Shown in pieces: positions 8,504-16,699 of a DNA stretch of 64,000 nt (its first letter is position 1; each line of letters begins with the position of its first letter). The position numbers and the translations under genes were made by a program. The stretch is from assembly GCF_002810445.1 (NCBI RefSeq), contig NZ_NEXS01000001.1, positions 496,001 to 560,000 of the forward strand, in the 5' to 3' direction. A model generated the notes under the pieces. It was not told the DNA's origin, did no database searches, and worked only from the letters and a program-made list of their open reading frames with translations. This DNA is from Advenella sp. S44 (GTDB lineage: Bacteria > Pseudomonadota > Gammaproteobacteria > Burkholderiales > Burkholderiaceae_B).

Positions 8504-9484
8504 TCAGCCGACGGTAACGCCGGCAAGTTTGATGATGTTGACCCATTTCTGATATTCGCTGCGCACAAATGCGGCATCGGCTTGCGGGCTGGCGCTTTGG
8601 ACCACGTTAATCCCGCCTGCTGCAAACTGGCGCCTGACGGACTCATCGGCCAGCGCCTTCGTAGTCGCTCTGTAAAGCGTATCGACAACTTGCCCCGGCG
8701 CGTTTTTGGGCAGCCAGAAATCAAACCAGAATTCCTGAATGGCCAACTCACTATGTAAGACATCATGCAGTGTGGGAACCCCGGGGAGCTCGGCCAGCGG
8801 CTCGCGACTGGTTACAGCCAGCGCACGCAGCTTGCCACCCTGGGTCTGCGGAATGGCTGTTCCTGCGATGGTGAATGCAAATTCCGTATCGCCGCGCAGC
8901 AGCGACAGCGGAATTTCCACTGATCCTTTGAATGGCACGTGCGTCGCCTTCGCCTTGAGCAAAGACACGAAAGTGGCGCCGCCAAGATGGGCTGCAGAAC
9001 CCACGCCGCCGGAACCATAATTCATTTTCCCCGGATTGGCCGTTAACGCCGTAATCAGGTCCTGCACGGTACGGTAGGCCGAGTCGGCAGCCACAACCAG
9101 CACGCTGGGAGACGTGCCAATAATCGTGACCGGGTTGAAATCATTAACGGGATCGAAGTTCAGTTTGGGCTGCAATATCTTCTGAATCAGGTGTGAATTG
9201 GAGCCCATCAGCACCGTGTAGCCATCCGGGGGCGCATGAGCCACATACTGGGCGGCCAGTACACCGCCGGCCCCCACCTTATTTTCCACGACGACGGGTT
9301 GTCCCAGCGTGTTGCTTAAGACCGGTCCGAACTGCCGCATCATGATGTCCGGCCCGCCACCGGCCGCATACGGGACTACGACACGTACTGCTCTTGAAGG
9401 ATAGGTTGGCGCTGCCTGCGATGTTCCGGTCTTCACCAACACACCCGCGCCCAGGGCGCCAAGGCAAAATTTTCGGCGATGCAT
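8504..9484 (-). CDS. Bug-family (TctC-like) periplasmic solute receptor
   Basis: 326 residues. Typical Bug features: VRVVVPYAAGGGPD near residue 35, VVVENKVGAGG, and the periplasmic-binding fold to the end. The N-terminus HRRKFCLGALGAG carries a twin arginine before a hydrophobic stretch, so export may be by Tat rather than Sec. AAGGAGAG lies six bases before ATG. Bug proteins bind small carboxylates and are very abundant in Bordetella relatives. No TctA/TctB membrane genes are adjacent. It is the first gene of the CoA-transferase operon and divergent from a LysR gene, its likely regulator. Confidence 0.92.
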   Translation of the reverse strand: MHRRKFCLGALGAGVLVKTGTSQAAPTYPSRAVRVVVPYAAGGGPDIMMRQFGPVLSNTLGQPVVVENKVGAGGVLAAQYVAHAPPDGYTVLMGSNSHLIQKILQPKLNFDPVNDFNPVTIIGTSPSVLVVAADSAYRTVQDLITALTANPGKMNYGSGGVGSAAHLGGATFVSLLKAKATHVPFKGSVEIPLSLLRGDTEFAFTIAGTAIPQTQGGKLRALAVTSREPLAELPGVPTLHDVLHSELAIQEFWFDFWLPKNAPGQVVDTLYRATTKALADESVRRQFAAGGINVVQSASPQADAAFVRSEYQKWVNIIKLAGVTVG

Positions 9485-9606
9485 GATTGTCTCTCCTTAT
9501 AATGCATCAAGAGTAGACGATCGCAGTGAATAGAAAAAGTGATATATTTTCATATAGCGATAACTTTATGTTTTATGCTTTTAGATGATATCTTTGGATA
9601 ATAAAC

Positions 9607-10527
9607 GTGATCGAACCTGACCATTTGGTTGCCAAGCTGCGCTTTCGGCACCTTCGTCTGCTTACAGAAGTACAAAACCGGGGCAGTCTGCGCGCCGCAG
9701 CGCAGGCGCTGAGTCTGACGCAACCGGCCTTGAGCAAGGCGTTAACGGAAATCGAGAGCGCCTTTGGCTTTGCCCTGTTCTGCCGCAGCGCACGGGGATT
9801 GACGCCAACAGCGCAGGGCGAAGTGGTGCTGCGTGGCGCAACGATGTTTTTGCATGAGCTCTCTCATCTTCGTACAGAGGCCATCTCGGCCGATCACTTT
9901 GCAACCAAAATTCGCATCGGCGCGCCGCCCTTCGTGGCGCAGACGTATCTGCCCAACGTGATTGCAAAGCTGGTGCAAGGGGAAGCGCCCGTGCGGGTGC
10001 AATTGCTTGAAGAAAGAGTGCCGGCCTTGATCGGCGCACTTCGGCAAGGGGAATTGGATGCGCTCATCACCACCTTCCCGCAGCAAATGCTGGCCAGCGA
10101 AGCAGGTGCATTCGAATACATTAAACTGTTCGAGGTGCAGTTCGCCGTGGTGGCATCCGTGGGACATCCACTGGTCCGTTCGCGACGCGTGGGCTGGGAC
10201 CGTTTGGCAAAGGAACAATGGGTGATGCCTGCTGAAGGCTCAATGGGACGTAAGCTGATCGAAGATTGTTTTACCCACGCCGGCGTACCTGCGCCTTTGC
10301 CGGTGATCGAATCGACCAGCCCGACCACCAGTCTGCAATTTGTCGCTGCGGGCTTGGGCATTGGTATCGTGCCCGATGTTGCGCTTCTTCATGGCACCCT
10401 GCAGGCAGGCCCTGTCAGGCAGCTGCGCGTGGTGCCCGAACCGCATTCGAGCGCCGTGGCACTGATCTGTCGCTCAGGCTCGGCAAACCCCCGGGTGGCT
10501 TTGTTGAAAGCGGCGCTGGCTTTGTAG
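9607..10527 (+). CDS. LysR-family transcriptional regulator
   Basis: 306 residues. The winged helix-turn-helix spans about residues 10-70 (RHLRLLTEVQNRGSLRAAAQ, then SLTQPALSKALTEIE) and a substrate-binding effector domain follows. It is divergent from the Bug/CoA-transferase operon across a 122-bp AT-rich gap, the usual arrangement for a LysR activator and its target. The gap includes TGATATATTTTCA, which fits the loose T-N11-A LysR-box pattern. The inducer is probably the acid imported by the Bug receptor; this is inferred from position. Confidence 0.9.
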   Translation: MIEPDHLVAKLRFRHLRLLTEVQNRGSLRAAAQALSLTQPALSKALTEIESAFGFALFCRSARGLTPTAQGEVVLRGATMFLHELSHLRTEAISADHFATKIRIGAPPFVAQTYLPNVIAKLVQGEAPVRVQLLEERVPALIGALRQGELDALITTFPQQMLASEAGAFEYIKLFEVQFAVVASVGHPLVRSRRVGWDRLAKEQWVMPAEGSMGRKLIEDCFTHAGVPAPLPVIESTSPTTSLQFVAAGLGIGIVPDVALLHGTLQAGPVRQLRVVPEPHSSAVALICRSGSANPRVALLKAALAL

Positions 10528-10715
10528 TTAAGCCGTGAAAACGCAATAAATATTCAGGCCTATTGCCCACACAGTCAGCAGTGGGTTCACCGCTCCAGAT
10601 CGATTCAATGTTCAGGACACCAATGTGGTCAACAGGCCGGCTTGGCCAGCATCGAATAATAAAGAAGAAAGGTCTTCAATGAGTGTGGCTCACGAGCACC
10701 GGCGAGGTTACCGTG

Positions 10716-11402
10716 TTATTTTTTTGCGATTTTTGCAGTGTGCTGCTGATATATATAGTTACCCGCTTCAGTAATATCCATTCTAATGCTTTGGGAAACG
10801 TGTTCGGCATCGCGTTTCTTCAGAAAACCGAGAGCAGCCCGGTGATGGTCCTGCTGTTTCAGATTAGGAACGTAATCGGGCAACACGGCATTGAGTGCTG
10901 GACCGCAGCGCAACCAAAGGATTTCGGTTATGTCCTGCACTACGTCCATCTGGGCATGCTCGTACAGCGAAAAGTGAAAACTCCGATGCAATTCGAGATA
11001 TTTGCTTTTACTGTCGCTATCAATGCATTTGCCCATTTGGTTCACAATACCTTCAAGCCTTCCAATATCGCTGTCCTTGATATGAGCAACGGCGGCATAG
11101 GCCAGCTTTGACTCGAGCTCCGCACGCAAAAACATAAGCTGCCTAATTTGATCACTGTTGAGCTGAGGGACGGAAGCTCCTCCCTTTTGTCCTCCGGGGC
11201 CGCGATCAAGGACGCGTTCGGCTATCAGGTGATTTACCGCATCTCTCACAGGCGTAAGACTGATTCCCAGCTTGCCTGCCACATCTCTCAGAATAAGCCG
11301 CTCTCCAGGCTTGAACGCACCAGAAAGCAATGCATTTTTCATAGCGAGATAAGCAAGATCGGATAAATTATTTTTCTCAAGCGGCAAGAGCGGAGCAAAC
11401 AT
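10716..11402 (-). CDS. GntR-family regulator, FCD subgroup
   Basis: 228 residues: winged HTH at about 12-75 (KPGERLILRDVAGKLGIS, then TPVRDAVNHLIAE) and an all-helical FCD effector domain at about 85-215. FCD regulators are usually repressors relieved by an organic acid. It is divergent from the Bug/racemase/FAH/dehydrogenase operon across 151 bp that contain a perfect 16-bp palindrome, so it very probably controls that operon and itself. The 188-bp stretch between its stop and the LysR stop at 10527 shows nothing else. Confidence 0.9.
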   Translation of the reverse strand: MFAPLLPLEKNNLSDLAYLAMKNALLSGAFKPGERLILRDVAGKLGISLTPVRDAVNHLIAERVLDRGPGGQKGGASVPQLNSDQIRQLMFLRAELESKLAYAAVAHIKDSDIGRLEGIVNQMGKCIDSDSKSKYLELHRSFHFSLYEHAQMDVVQDITEILWLRCGPALNAVLPDYVPNLKQQDHHRAALGFLKKRDAEHVSQSIRMDITEAGNYIYQQHTAKIAKK

Positions 11403-11473
11403 AGTAACGAGACGTGATTAAAAGGTTGCTGCAATGTTAACCGATTTAAGAACAAAAACATTTAATTTATTTG

Positions 11474-11502
11474 TTGTTTGTTATAACAAACTTCGATAGA
11501 AT
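11474..11502 (+). promoter_or_regulatory. Putative sigma70 promoter with GntR operator palindrome
   Basis: A perfect 16-bp palindrome, GTTTGTTATAACAAAC, lies at 11476-11491. Its core TTGT-N4-ACAA fits the general shape of FCD-type GntR sites. It overlaps the -35 of a candidate promoter TTGTTT (11474-11479), 17-bp spacer, TAGAAT (11497-11502), 51 bp before the Bug start codon. A repressor bound there would block the -35. The promoter call is by eye. Confidence 0.6.
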
Positions 11503-11553
11503 TCAGAAATGTGGAAATGAATCACAACAATCCACTCTTTCTGGAGACAACTT

Positions 11554-12537
11554 ATGAAACGAATAAATTTTGCGGCTTGGATGTTGTTGGCCGTTGCCGC
11601 GATGCCTATCCCTTCTGTTGCAGCCGAAGGCTTCCCCGAGAAAGATATACAGTTCGTCATTCCGTGGAATGCGGGCGGATCAAATGATATTGCTGCGAGA
11701 CAATTGCAAAAAATCGTTGCCGATCAGTCCGGGGTGAACTTGATTGTGGAAAACGTACCCGGCGCGACCGGGTCCATCGGAATGAGCAAAGTTGCCCGGG
11801 CGGCACCCGACGGCTATATGGTTGGCATGGGCACAAGCTCGACGCTTGCCCAGATATCGCAGAAACTGACGACGCTGACCAATGATCAGTTTGTTCCCAT
11901 TGCAAGAGTCTCGGTGGATCCCTTGATGCTTCTGGTACCGACCGACAGCGGGCCGCAAGATTTGAAGGCCTTTCTGGCCCACGTAAAGAAGAACCCGGGG
12001 CAAGTGTCTATCGGGACCCCCGGCTCTCATAATTTGAATCATATATTTGCACAAATGACAGCGCGGGCGGCCGGGGCGCCGTACATCAATGTGCCTTACA
12101 CCGGTGGCGCCAAGGTCATTGCAGATCTGGCCGGTAAACAGATCTCGGCAGCGGTGCTGAAACCATCAGAGAGCAAGCCGCAGATTGACGCCGGAAAAGT
12201 CAAGCCGATTGCCGTATTTGCCAATGAGCGGCTGGGTATCATGCCCGACGTACCTACCTTCAAGGAACTGGGATATGACGTCTTTCCTTACGGGCCGTTA
12301 GTGCAAATGGCATATATCGTTGCCCCGGCCAAAACCCCGGAGCCAGTTCGTACACGACTCATTGAATTATTCTCCAAGGCAATAGAAAGCGACCAGTTCA
12401 AGTCTTTTGCCGATCAGAATGGCGTCATCATCAGCCCGCTCAAGGGCGATGACCTCACCCGGGAAATCAATGCAGTCCAGAAGACGTTGGATAGCGTCAG
12501 CGAAAAAGTGTTTAACAAAGCGGAAGACAAGAAATGA
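11554..12537 (+). CDS. Bug-family periplasmic solute receptor
   Basis: 327 residues with a Sec signal peptide (KRINFAAWMLLAVAAMP, cleavage likely after VAA). IQFVIPWNAGGSNDIAARQL and VENVPGATGSIG are the ligand-binding loops of the TctC/Bug fold. TGGAGA precedes the ATG. It is the first gene of a five-gene operon and overlaps the dehydratase by 4 bp, so uptake and breakdown of the same acid are probably linked. No membrane transporter partners are encoded nearby, so it must share TctAB components from elsewhere or act as a sensor. Confidence 0.92.
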   Translation: MKRINFAAWMLLAVAAMPIPSVAAEGFPEKDIQFVIPWNAGGSNDIAARQLQKIVADQSGVNLIVENVPGATGSIGMSKVARAAPDGYMVGMGTSSTLAQISQKLTTLTNDQFVPIARVSVDPLMLLVPTDSGPQDLKAFLAHVKKNPGQVSIGTPGSHNLNHIFAQMTARAAGAPYINVPYTGGAKVIADLAGKQISAAVLKPSESKPQIDAGKVKPIAVFANERLGIMPDVPTFKELGYDVFPYGPLVQMAYIVAPAKTPEPVRTRLIELFSKAIESDQFKSFADQNGVIISPLKGDDLTREINAVQKTLDSVSEKVFNKAEDKK

Positions 12538-13673
12538 GTGTAATCAAAAAAGTAACTTGCCATGTTGTCAGTGCGCCGATCGAACGGCCTTTTACATCGT
12601 CGCGCGGCTGGCTTTATAAAACGCGCGGCTCGTGCATTGTCGAGATAGAAACGCAGGACGGCACGGTCGGTTGGGGTGAATGCTATGGACCCTCGCAGGT
12701 CGCGCGCAGTTTTATTGATACGCAATTTGCGCCGCGTATTATCGGCCGCGATGCATTTGACGTCGAAGTGATATGGGAAGACCTCTATAACCGAATCAAA
12801 GACTATGGCGCCAAAGGGATGGCAATTGCGGCGATGAGCGGTATCGATATTGCGCTGTGGGACATTATCGGTAAAACCTGCGGCAAGCCGGTACATAAAC
12901 TGATCGGCGGCGCGTTCCGCGACACGGTGACGGCTTATGCCACCGGACTGTATTTTATCGATATGGACCGACTGATTGAAGAGGCGGTTGAGGAAGCCCT
13001 GGAGTATAAGCATGGTGGATTTTCTGCTATCAAGATGAAAATCGGCCTTGGCTCGCCCAAGCTTGATCTGGCGCGAGTTGAAGCGGTACGTAAGGCGATT
13101 GGCGACGACATTCGGTTAATGGTTGATGCCAACCACTGTTTCACTGTACCCGCTGCGATCAGGCTGGGACGGGAGCTGGAGAAACTGGACGTGGAATGGT
13201 TTGAAGAACCCATTTCTCCCGAAGACCTTGACGGCTATGTCCAGGTGACCCAGGCGCTGGATATGGCCGTGGCCGGTGGCGAGAATGAGTACACGCGCTG
13301 GGGATTCCGGGATATCGTCAGTCGCAAGGCAATGGATATCATCCAGCCCGACATATGCGCCGCCGGGGGTTTCAGCGAGTGCAGGAAAATCGCCGCTCTG
13401 GCCACCGCCCATGGCGTAGAGTGCGTGCCCCATGCATGGGGGTCGGTCATCGGCGTTGCGGCAACGCTGCACTTTATAGCGGCACTGCCCGATCAGCCTC
13501 CCAGCTTCAGGCCAATGCCTCCGCTTTTCGAATTCGAGCAATGCGAGAACCCGTTCAGGGACCAACTCGCTAAGGAACCCATCGTCTTGCTTAACGGCTC
13601 GGTGCCTGTCCCGACCAAACCCGGTCTTGGCATAGAGATTGACCGTAGCATTCTTAAAAAATATGCGGTCTGA
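12534..13673 (+). CDS. Mandelate racemase-type enolase-superfamily enzyme (acid-sugar dehydratase-like)
   Basis: 379 residues. Capping domain first, then a barrel with all key residues: K167 and K169 (KMK), D198 (DAN), E224 (FEEP), E250 (GGE) as metal ligands, and the D273 (QPD)-H300 (VPH) dyad. This is the mandelate racemase subgroup, in which the dyad and lysine lie on opposite faces and drive racemisation or dehydration of hydroxy acids. Next to a 2-hydroxyacid dehydrogenase and an FAH-family enzyme, it is probably a dehydratase or epimerase for a sugar acid or similar. It starts inside the stop of the Bug gene (ATGA overlap). Confidence 0.88.
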   Translation: MSVIKKVTCHVVSAPIERPFTSSRGWLYKTRGSCIVEIETQDGTVGWGECYGPSQVARSFIDTQFAPRIIGRDAFDVEVIWEDLYNRIKDYGAKGMAIAAMSGIDIALWDIIGKTCGKPVHKLIGGAFRDTVTAYATGLYFIDMDRLIEEAVEEALEYKHGGFSAIKMKIGLGSPKLDLARVEAVRKAIGDDIRLMVDANHCFTVPAAIRLGRELEKLDVEWFEEPISPEDLDGYVQVTQALDMAVAGGENEYTRWGFRDIVSRKAMDIIQPDICAAGGFSECRKIAALATAHGVECVPHAWGSVIGVAATLHFIAALPDQPPSFRPMPPLFEFEQCENPFRDQLAKEPIVLLNGSVPVPTKPGLGIEIDRSILKKYAV

Positions 13674-13678
13674 ACAGC

Positions 13679-14584
13679 ATGCGGTTTATCACATTTGAGC
13701 ACGCGGGTTTTAGCCGCGCTGGTGTCGTCACAACACGGGGGCAGGATGAAGACGCAGTTGACTACGTTGTGGATGGGGCGCATCCACTCAGGCCTGCCGT
13801 ATTGCAGGGACTGCAACCGACTATGTTTGACTGGGTCGGCTATGGTCTGCAGGCGCTGGCGTGCGGGCTATCTTCCCAGGCGATCGACGATCAGTGTCTG
13901 ATACCTCTGTCAGTGGTGACGATCCTGGCCCCGCTACCCAATCCTGGAAAGATTGTGGGGGCTGCGTTCAACTATCGTGACGGTTTGCTGCAAACCAAGC
14001 GTACACCGCCGACGGCGCCGGTCATCTTTATCAAGTCGGCCAGCACGATTATCGGGCCGGAAGGTAGGATCCGGATCAACCCGTCCAACCAGGTGACCTA
14101 TGAAGCAGAGCTGGCTGTGGTTATTGGCAAACAGGCATTGAAAATAAAGCGCAGCGAAGTCGCAGATTATATCAGCGGCTATACCATTTTTAACGATGTT
14201 AGTGTGACCAATTATGTGAAGCATGATGGTGGGTTCGTGCGAGGCAAGAACCAGAAGACATCCGGGCCGATGGGGCCGTGGATACTTTCGGCCGAAGCCA
14301 TTGTCGATCCGCATGATCTGGCAATCACGCTTGATGCCGATGGCGTGCGCCTGCAGGATTCAAGTACCAGCCAGATGCTGTTTCGCATTGATGCGCTTAT
14401 TGAGTATATTTCAGCGCAAATGCCTTTGGAGCCTGGCGATATCATCGCTACGGGCACGCCAGCAGGGGTAGCTGCCAATCATGAACCGCCCGCATGGCTG
14501 GTTCCGGGCATGTCCTTGTCCATCGGCATTGAAAAGTTGGGCGTGTTGCACAACAAAGTAGAAAGAGAACATAACCATGTCTGA
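13679..14584 (+). CDS. Fumarylacetoacetate hydrolase (FAH)-family protein
   Basis: 301 residues. The FAH fold is clear: KIVGAAFNYRDG, then EAELAVVIGKQA (acidic metal ligands), FNDVSVTNYV, and the C-terminal GDIIATGTPAGVA. Members split 1,3-diketo acids, decarboxylate oxaloacetate, or hydrate or cleave 2-keto-3-deoxy sugar acids using Mg2+ or Mn2+. In this operon, downstream of a racemase-type dehydratase, a 2-keto-3-deoxy acid product is a plausible substrate; that is inference. It overlaps the dehydrogenase gene by 8 bp, which suggests translational coupling. Confidence 0.88.
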   Translation: MRFITFEHAGFSRAGVVTTRGQDEDAVDYVVDGAHPLRPAVLQGLQPTMFDWVGYGLQALACGLSSQAIDDQCLIPLSVVTILAPLPNPGKIVGAAFNYRDGLLQTKRTPPTAPVIFIKSASTIIGPEGRIRINPSNQVTYEAELAVVIGKQALKIKRSEVADYISGYTIFNDVSVTNYVKHDGGFVRGKNQKTSGPMGPWILSAEAIVDPHDLAITLDADGVRLQDSSTSQMLFRIDALIEYISAQMPLEPGDIIATGTPAGVAANHEPPAWLVPGMSLSIGIEKLGVLHNKVEREHNHV

Positions 14585-15536
14585 GAATAAATACACTGTG
14601 TTATTGACAAACGACATTCTGGCCGAGGAAGCGCAGCGGCTGCAGCAGCACGCCAACGTCATTGTTGCCCCACAAACGGATCCAGATACCCTGCGTCGCC
14701 TTGTTGTAGACGCAGACGCACTGATTGTGCGCGCCAAGCTTCCCGATGATATTTTTGATCATCAGACCAGGCTGAAAGGGGTCGTCAGGCATGGCGTGGG
14801 CCTGGACATGATTCCGATGGAAAGTGCGAGCGCTAATAAAATACCCGTGGCCAATATTCCCGGATGCAACACCAGCTCCGTCGTTGAGTATTGCATTGCC
14901 GCCATGTTGCTGGTCCGGCGTCAGGTCGACATACAACGTATCGATAGCAGCGGGTCCGACTGGCATTCCAGGCGGGCATTGGGGGACCAGATGGGCGAAC
15001 TGGGCGGGCTTACGCTGGGAATTGTGGGCGTTGGCGCAATCGGAGGGGCGCTGGCCAAGGTAGCGGCAGCGCTTGGAATGAAAGTGATCGGCCTGTCCAG
15101 ACGCCGGGAGAGCTTGCCTGAGGGGGTTGAGTATGCTGACAAAAAGGCACTTTTTTCGCAGGCCGATATTGTCGTTCTATCGTGTCCCCTGAATGCGGAC
15201 ACGATCGGGCTGGCCGATACGGCAGCGTTCAACAGCATGAAAACGTCCGCCATAATAATTAATGTGTCCCGTGGGCCGGTCATTAATACGACAGCGTTAA
15301 TCGATGCATTACGCGAGGGGAGAATCGCCGCCGCTGTGCTGGATGTGCACGATGTGCAACCCGTTAAGCCTGGTATGTACCCCGCCGAACAGAAGAATTT
15401 GTATCTAACCCCTCATATCGCCGGCATGACAACAGCCAGCATGAAAAGAATGAGCCAGGGGTCGGTTGACGAAGTCCTGCGCTTGTTGCAAGGGCATCGG
15501 TTTACCAATCTGGTTAATCCAGAAATCTACGAGTAA
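14577..15536 (+). CDS. D-isomer-specific 2-hydroxyacid dehydrogenase family, catalytic Glu replaced by Gln
   Basis: 319 residues, usual length. The NAD-binding motif GVGAIGG is at 151-157, catalytic R232 in NVSRGPV and H280 in TPHIAG. The position of the catalytic Glu (E269 of SerA, 29 residues after the Arg) holds Q261 in DVHDVQP. Formate dehydrogenase of this superfamily also has Gln paired with His at this site, and a Gln would alter proton transfer during 2-keto acid reduction. The gene may still act on hydroxy acids, or may have another activity. It follows the FAH gene with an 8-bp overlap and precedes a second racemase-type gene by 20 bp. Confidence 0.87.
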   Translation: MSENKYTVLLTNDILAEEAQRLQQHANVIVAPQTDPDTLRRLVVDADALIVRAKLPDDIFDHQTRLKGVVRHGVGLDMIPMESASANKIPVANIPGCNTSSVVEYCIAAMLLVRRQVDIQRIDSSGSDWHSRRALGDQMGELGGLTLGIVGVGAIGGALAKVAAALGMKVIGLSRRRESLPEGVEYADKKALFSQADIVVLSCPLNADTIGLADTAAFNSMKTSAIIINVSRGPVINTTALIDALREGRIAAAVLDVHDVQPVKPGMYPAEQKNLYLTPHIAGMTTASMKRMSQGSVDEVLRLLQGHRFTNLVNPEIYE

Positions 15537-15556
15537 TCCATTGACAAAGGTTCGAG

Positions 15557-16699
15557 ATGAAAATTTCCAGTATTCAAGCCCATCCTATTTCCTTTCCGGT
15601 TCCTGAAGACAAGTCTGTGCGCTTAGGTATCGGCAAAAGTGTAAAACGCGATGCCGTGCTGCTGCGCGTACAAACAGACGAAGGACTAACAGGATGGGGC
15701 GAAGCGCATCATGGTCGATGCCCCGGCGCCATCGCCCGACTCATTGACACCACGCTGGCCGAGCTGGTGGTGGATATGGATCCGATGGATGTTTCGGGGA
15801 TATGGTCAAAAGTGTATAAAATGCAAATATCCAGCCACGGCATGGGGGCCGCTGCAGCGCTGGCGCTGAGCGGTCTTGATCTGGCGCTATGGGATATTCG
15901 CTGTCAGGTTGCAGGATTACCTCTGCATACACTTATCGGCGGTAAACGAAAACCCATCAAGGCGTACGCGGGGGGCATATCGCTGGGCTGGCAAGCTCCC
16001 GAGGCGCTGGCGGATGAGGCCGCGGGCTATGTCAGCCAGGGTTACCGGGCATTGAAGCTTCGCGTAGGAGACAACATTGAACGCGATATTGCCCGCGTGA
16101 CTGCAGTGCGCAAGGGCGTTGGTGATCAAATTGATATATTGGTGGACGCCAATACCAATTACACCCTGGACGACGTACGACGCATCTTGCCTTTCTATGA
16201 CGACCTTAAGGTAGGCTGGCTTGAAGAGCCGTTCCCGGCTCACGATCTTGGGTTATACCGCCGCGCGTCGCGACTTGGACGGACTCCGCTGGCCGCTGGT
16301 GAAAATCACTACACCCGTTATGAGTTTGAACCAATACTTGAGGCTCAGGCGCTGGGGTTTGTGCAACCGGATCTGTCCAAAGCCGGCGGGATCACCGAAT
16401 CATTAAAAATAGCCGCGATGGCCAGTTGTCACCGGCTAAGCGTGAATCCCCATACCTCCGCGACGGCCATCAACATGGCCACTTCAATCAGCTATTTGTG
16501 CGCGATCGACAATCCTGGCTATTTTGAAGCGGATCTTACTGCCTATAACCCTTTCCGGGATCAATTAACGGACAACCTCCCCTATGTACTTGATGCCGAC
16601 GGCTGTGTGACTGTCGGCGATGGCGTAGGCATTGGACTGACTATAGACGAAAAGTTTGTTGCAGCCCATCCACTGATCGACGGGCCGTGTTATGTGTAG
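15557..16699 (+). CDS. Mandelate racemase-type enolase-superfamily enzyme
   Basis: 380 residues. Key residues are K167 and R169 (KLR; KxR instead of KxK), D197 (DAN), E223 (LEEP), E249 (GEN) and the D272-H299 dyad (QPD, NPH). It is a different subtype from the enzyme encoded at 12534, so it is not a recent duplicate. It is the last gene of the GntR-linked operon and probably acts on a second isomer or a related acid. Its 3' end abuts, tail to tail, a truncated aldehyde dehydrogenase on the other strand, whose frame runs 10 bp into it. Confidence 0.88.
   Translation: MKISSIQAHPISFPVPEDKSVRLGIGKSVKRDAVLLRVQTDEGLTGWGEAHHGRCPGAIARLIDTTLAELVVDMDPMDVSGIWSKVYKMQISSHGMGAAAALALSGLDLALWDIRCQVAGLPLHTLIGGKRKPIKAYAGGISLGWQAPEALADEAAGYVSQGYRALKLRVGDNIERDIARVTAVRKGVGDQIDILVDANTNYTLDDVRRILPFYDDLKVGWLEEPFPAHDLGLYRRASRLGRTPLAAGENHYTRYEFEPILEAQALGFVQPDLSKAGGITESLKIAAMASCHRLSVNPHTSATAINMATSISYLCAIDNPGYFEADLTAYNPFRDQLTDNLPYVLDADGCVTVGDGVGIGLTIDEKFVAAHPLIDGPCYV

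Noticed and set aside
10683-11111. 142-codon frame antisense to the GntR gene
   Set aside because: It is the reverse of a clear FCD regulator and has no family motif of its own.
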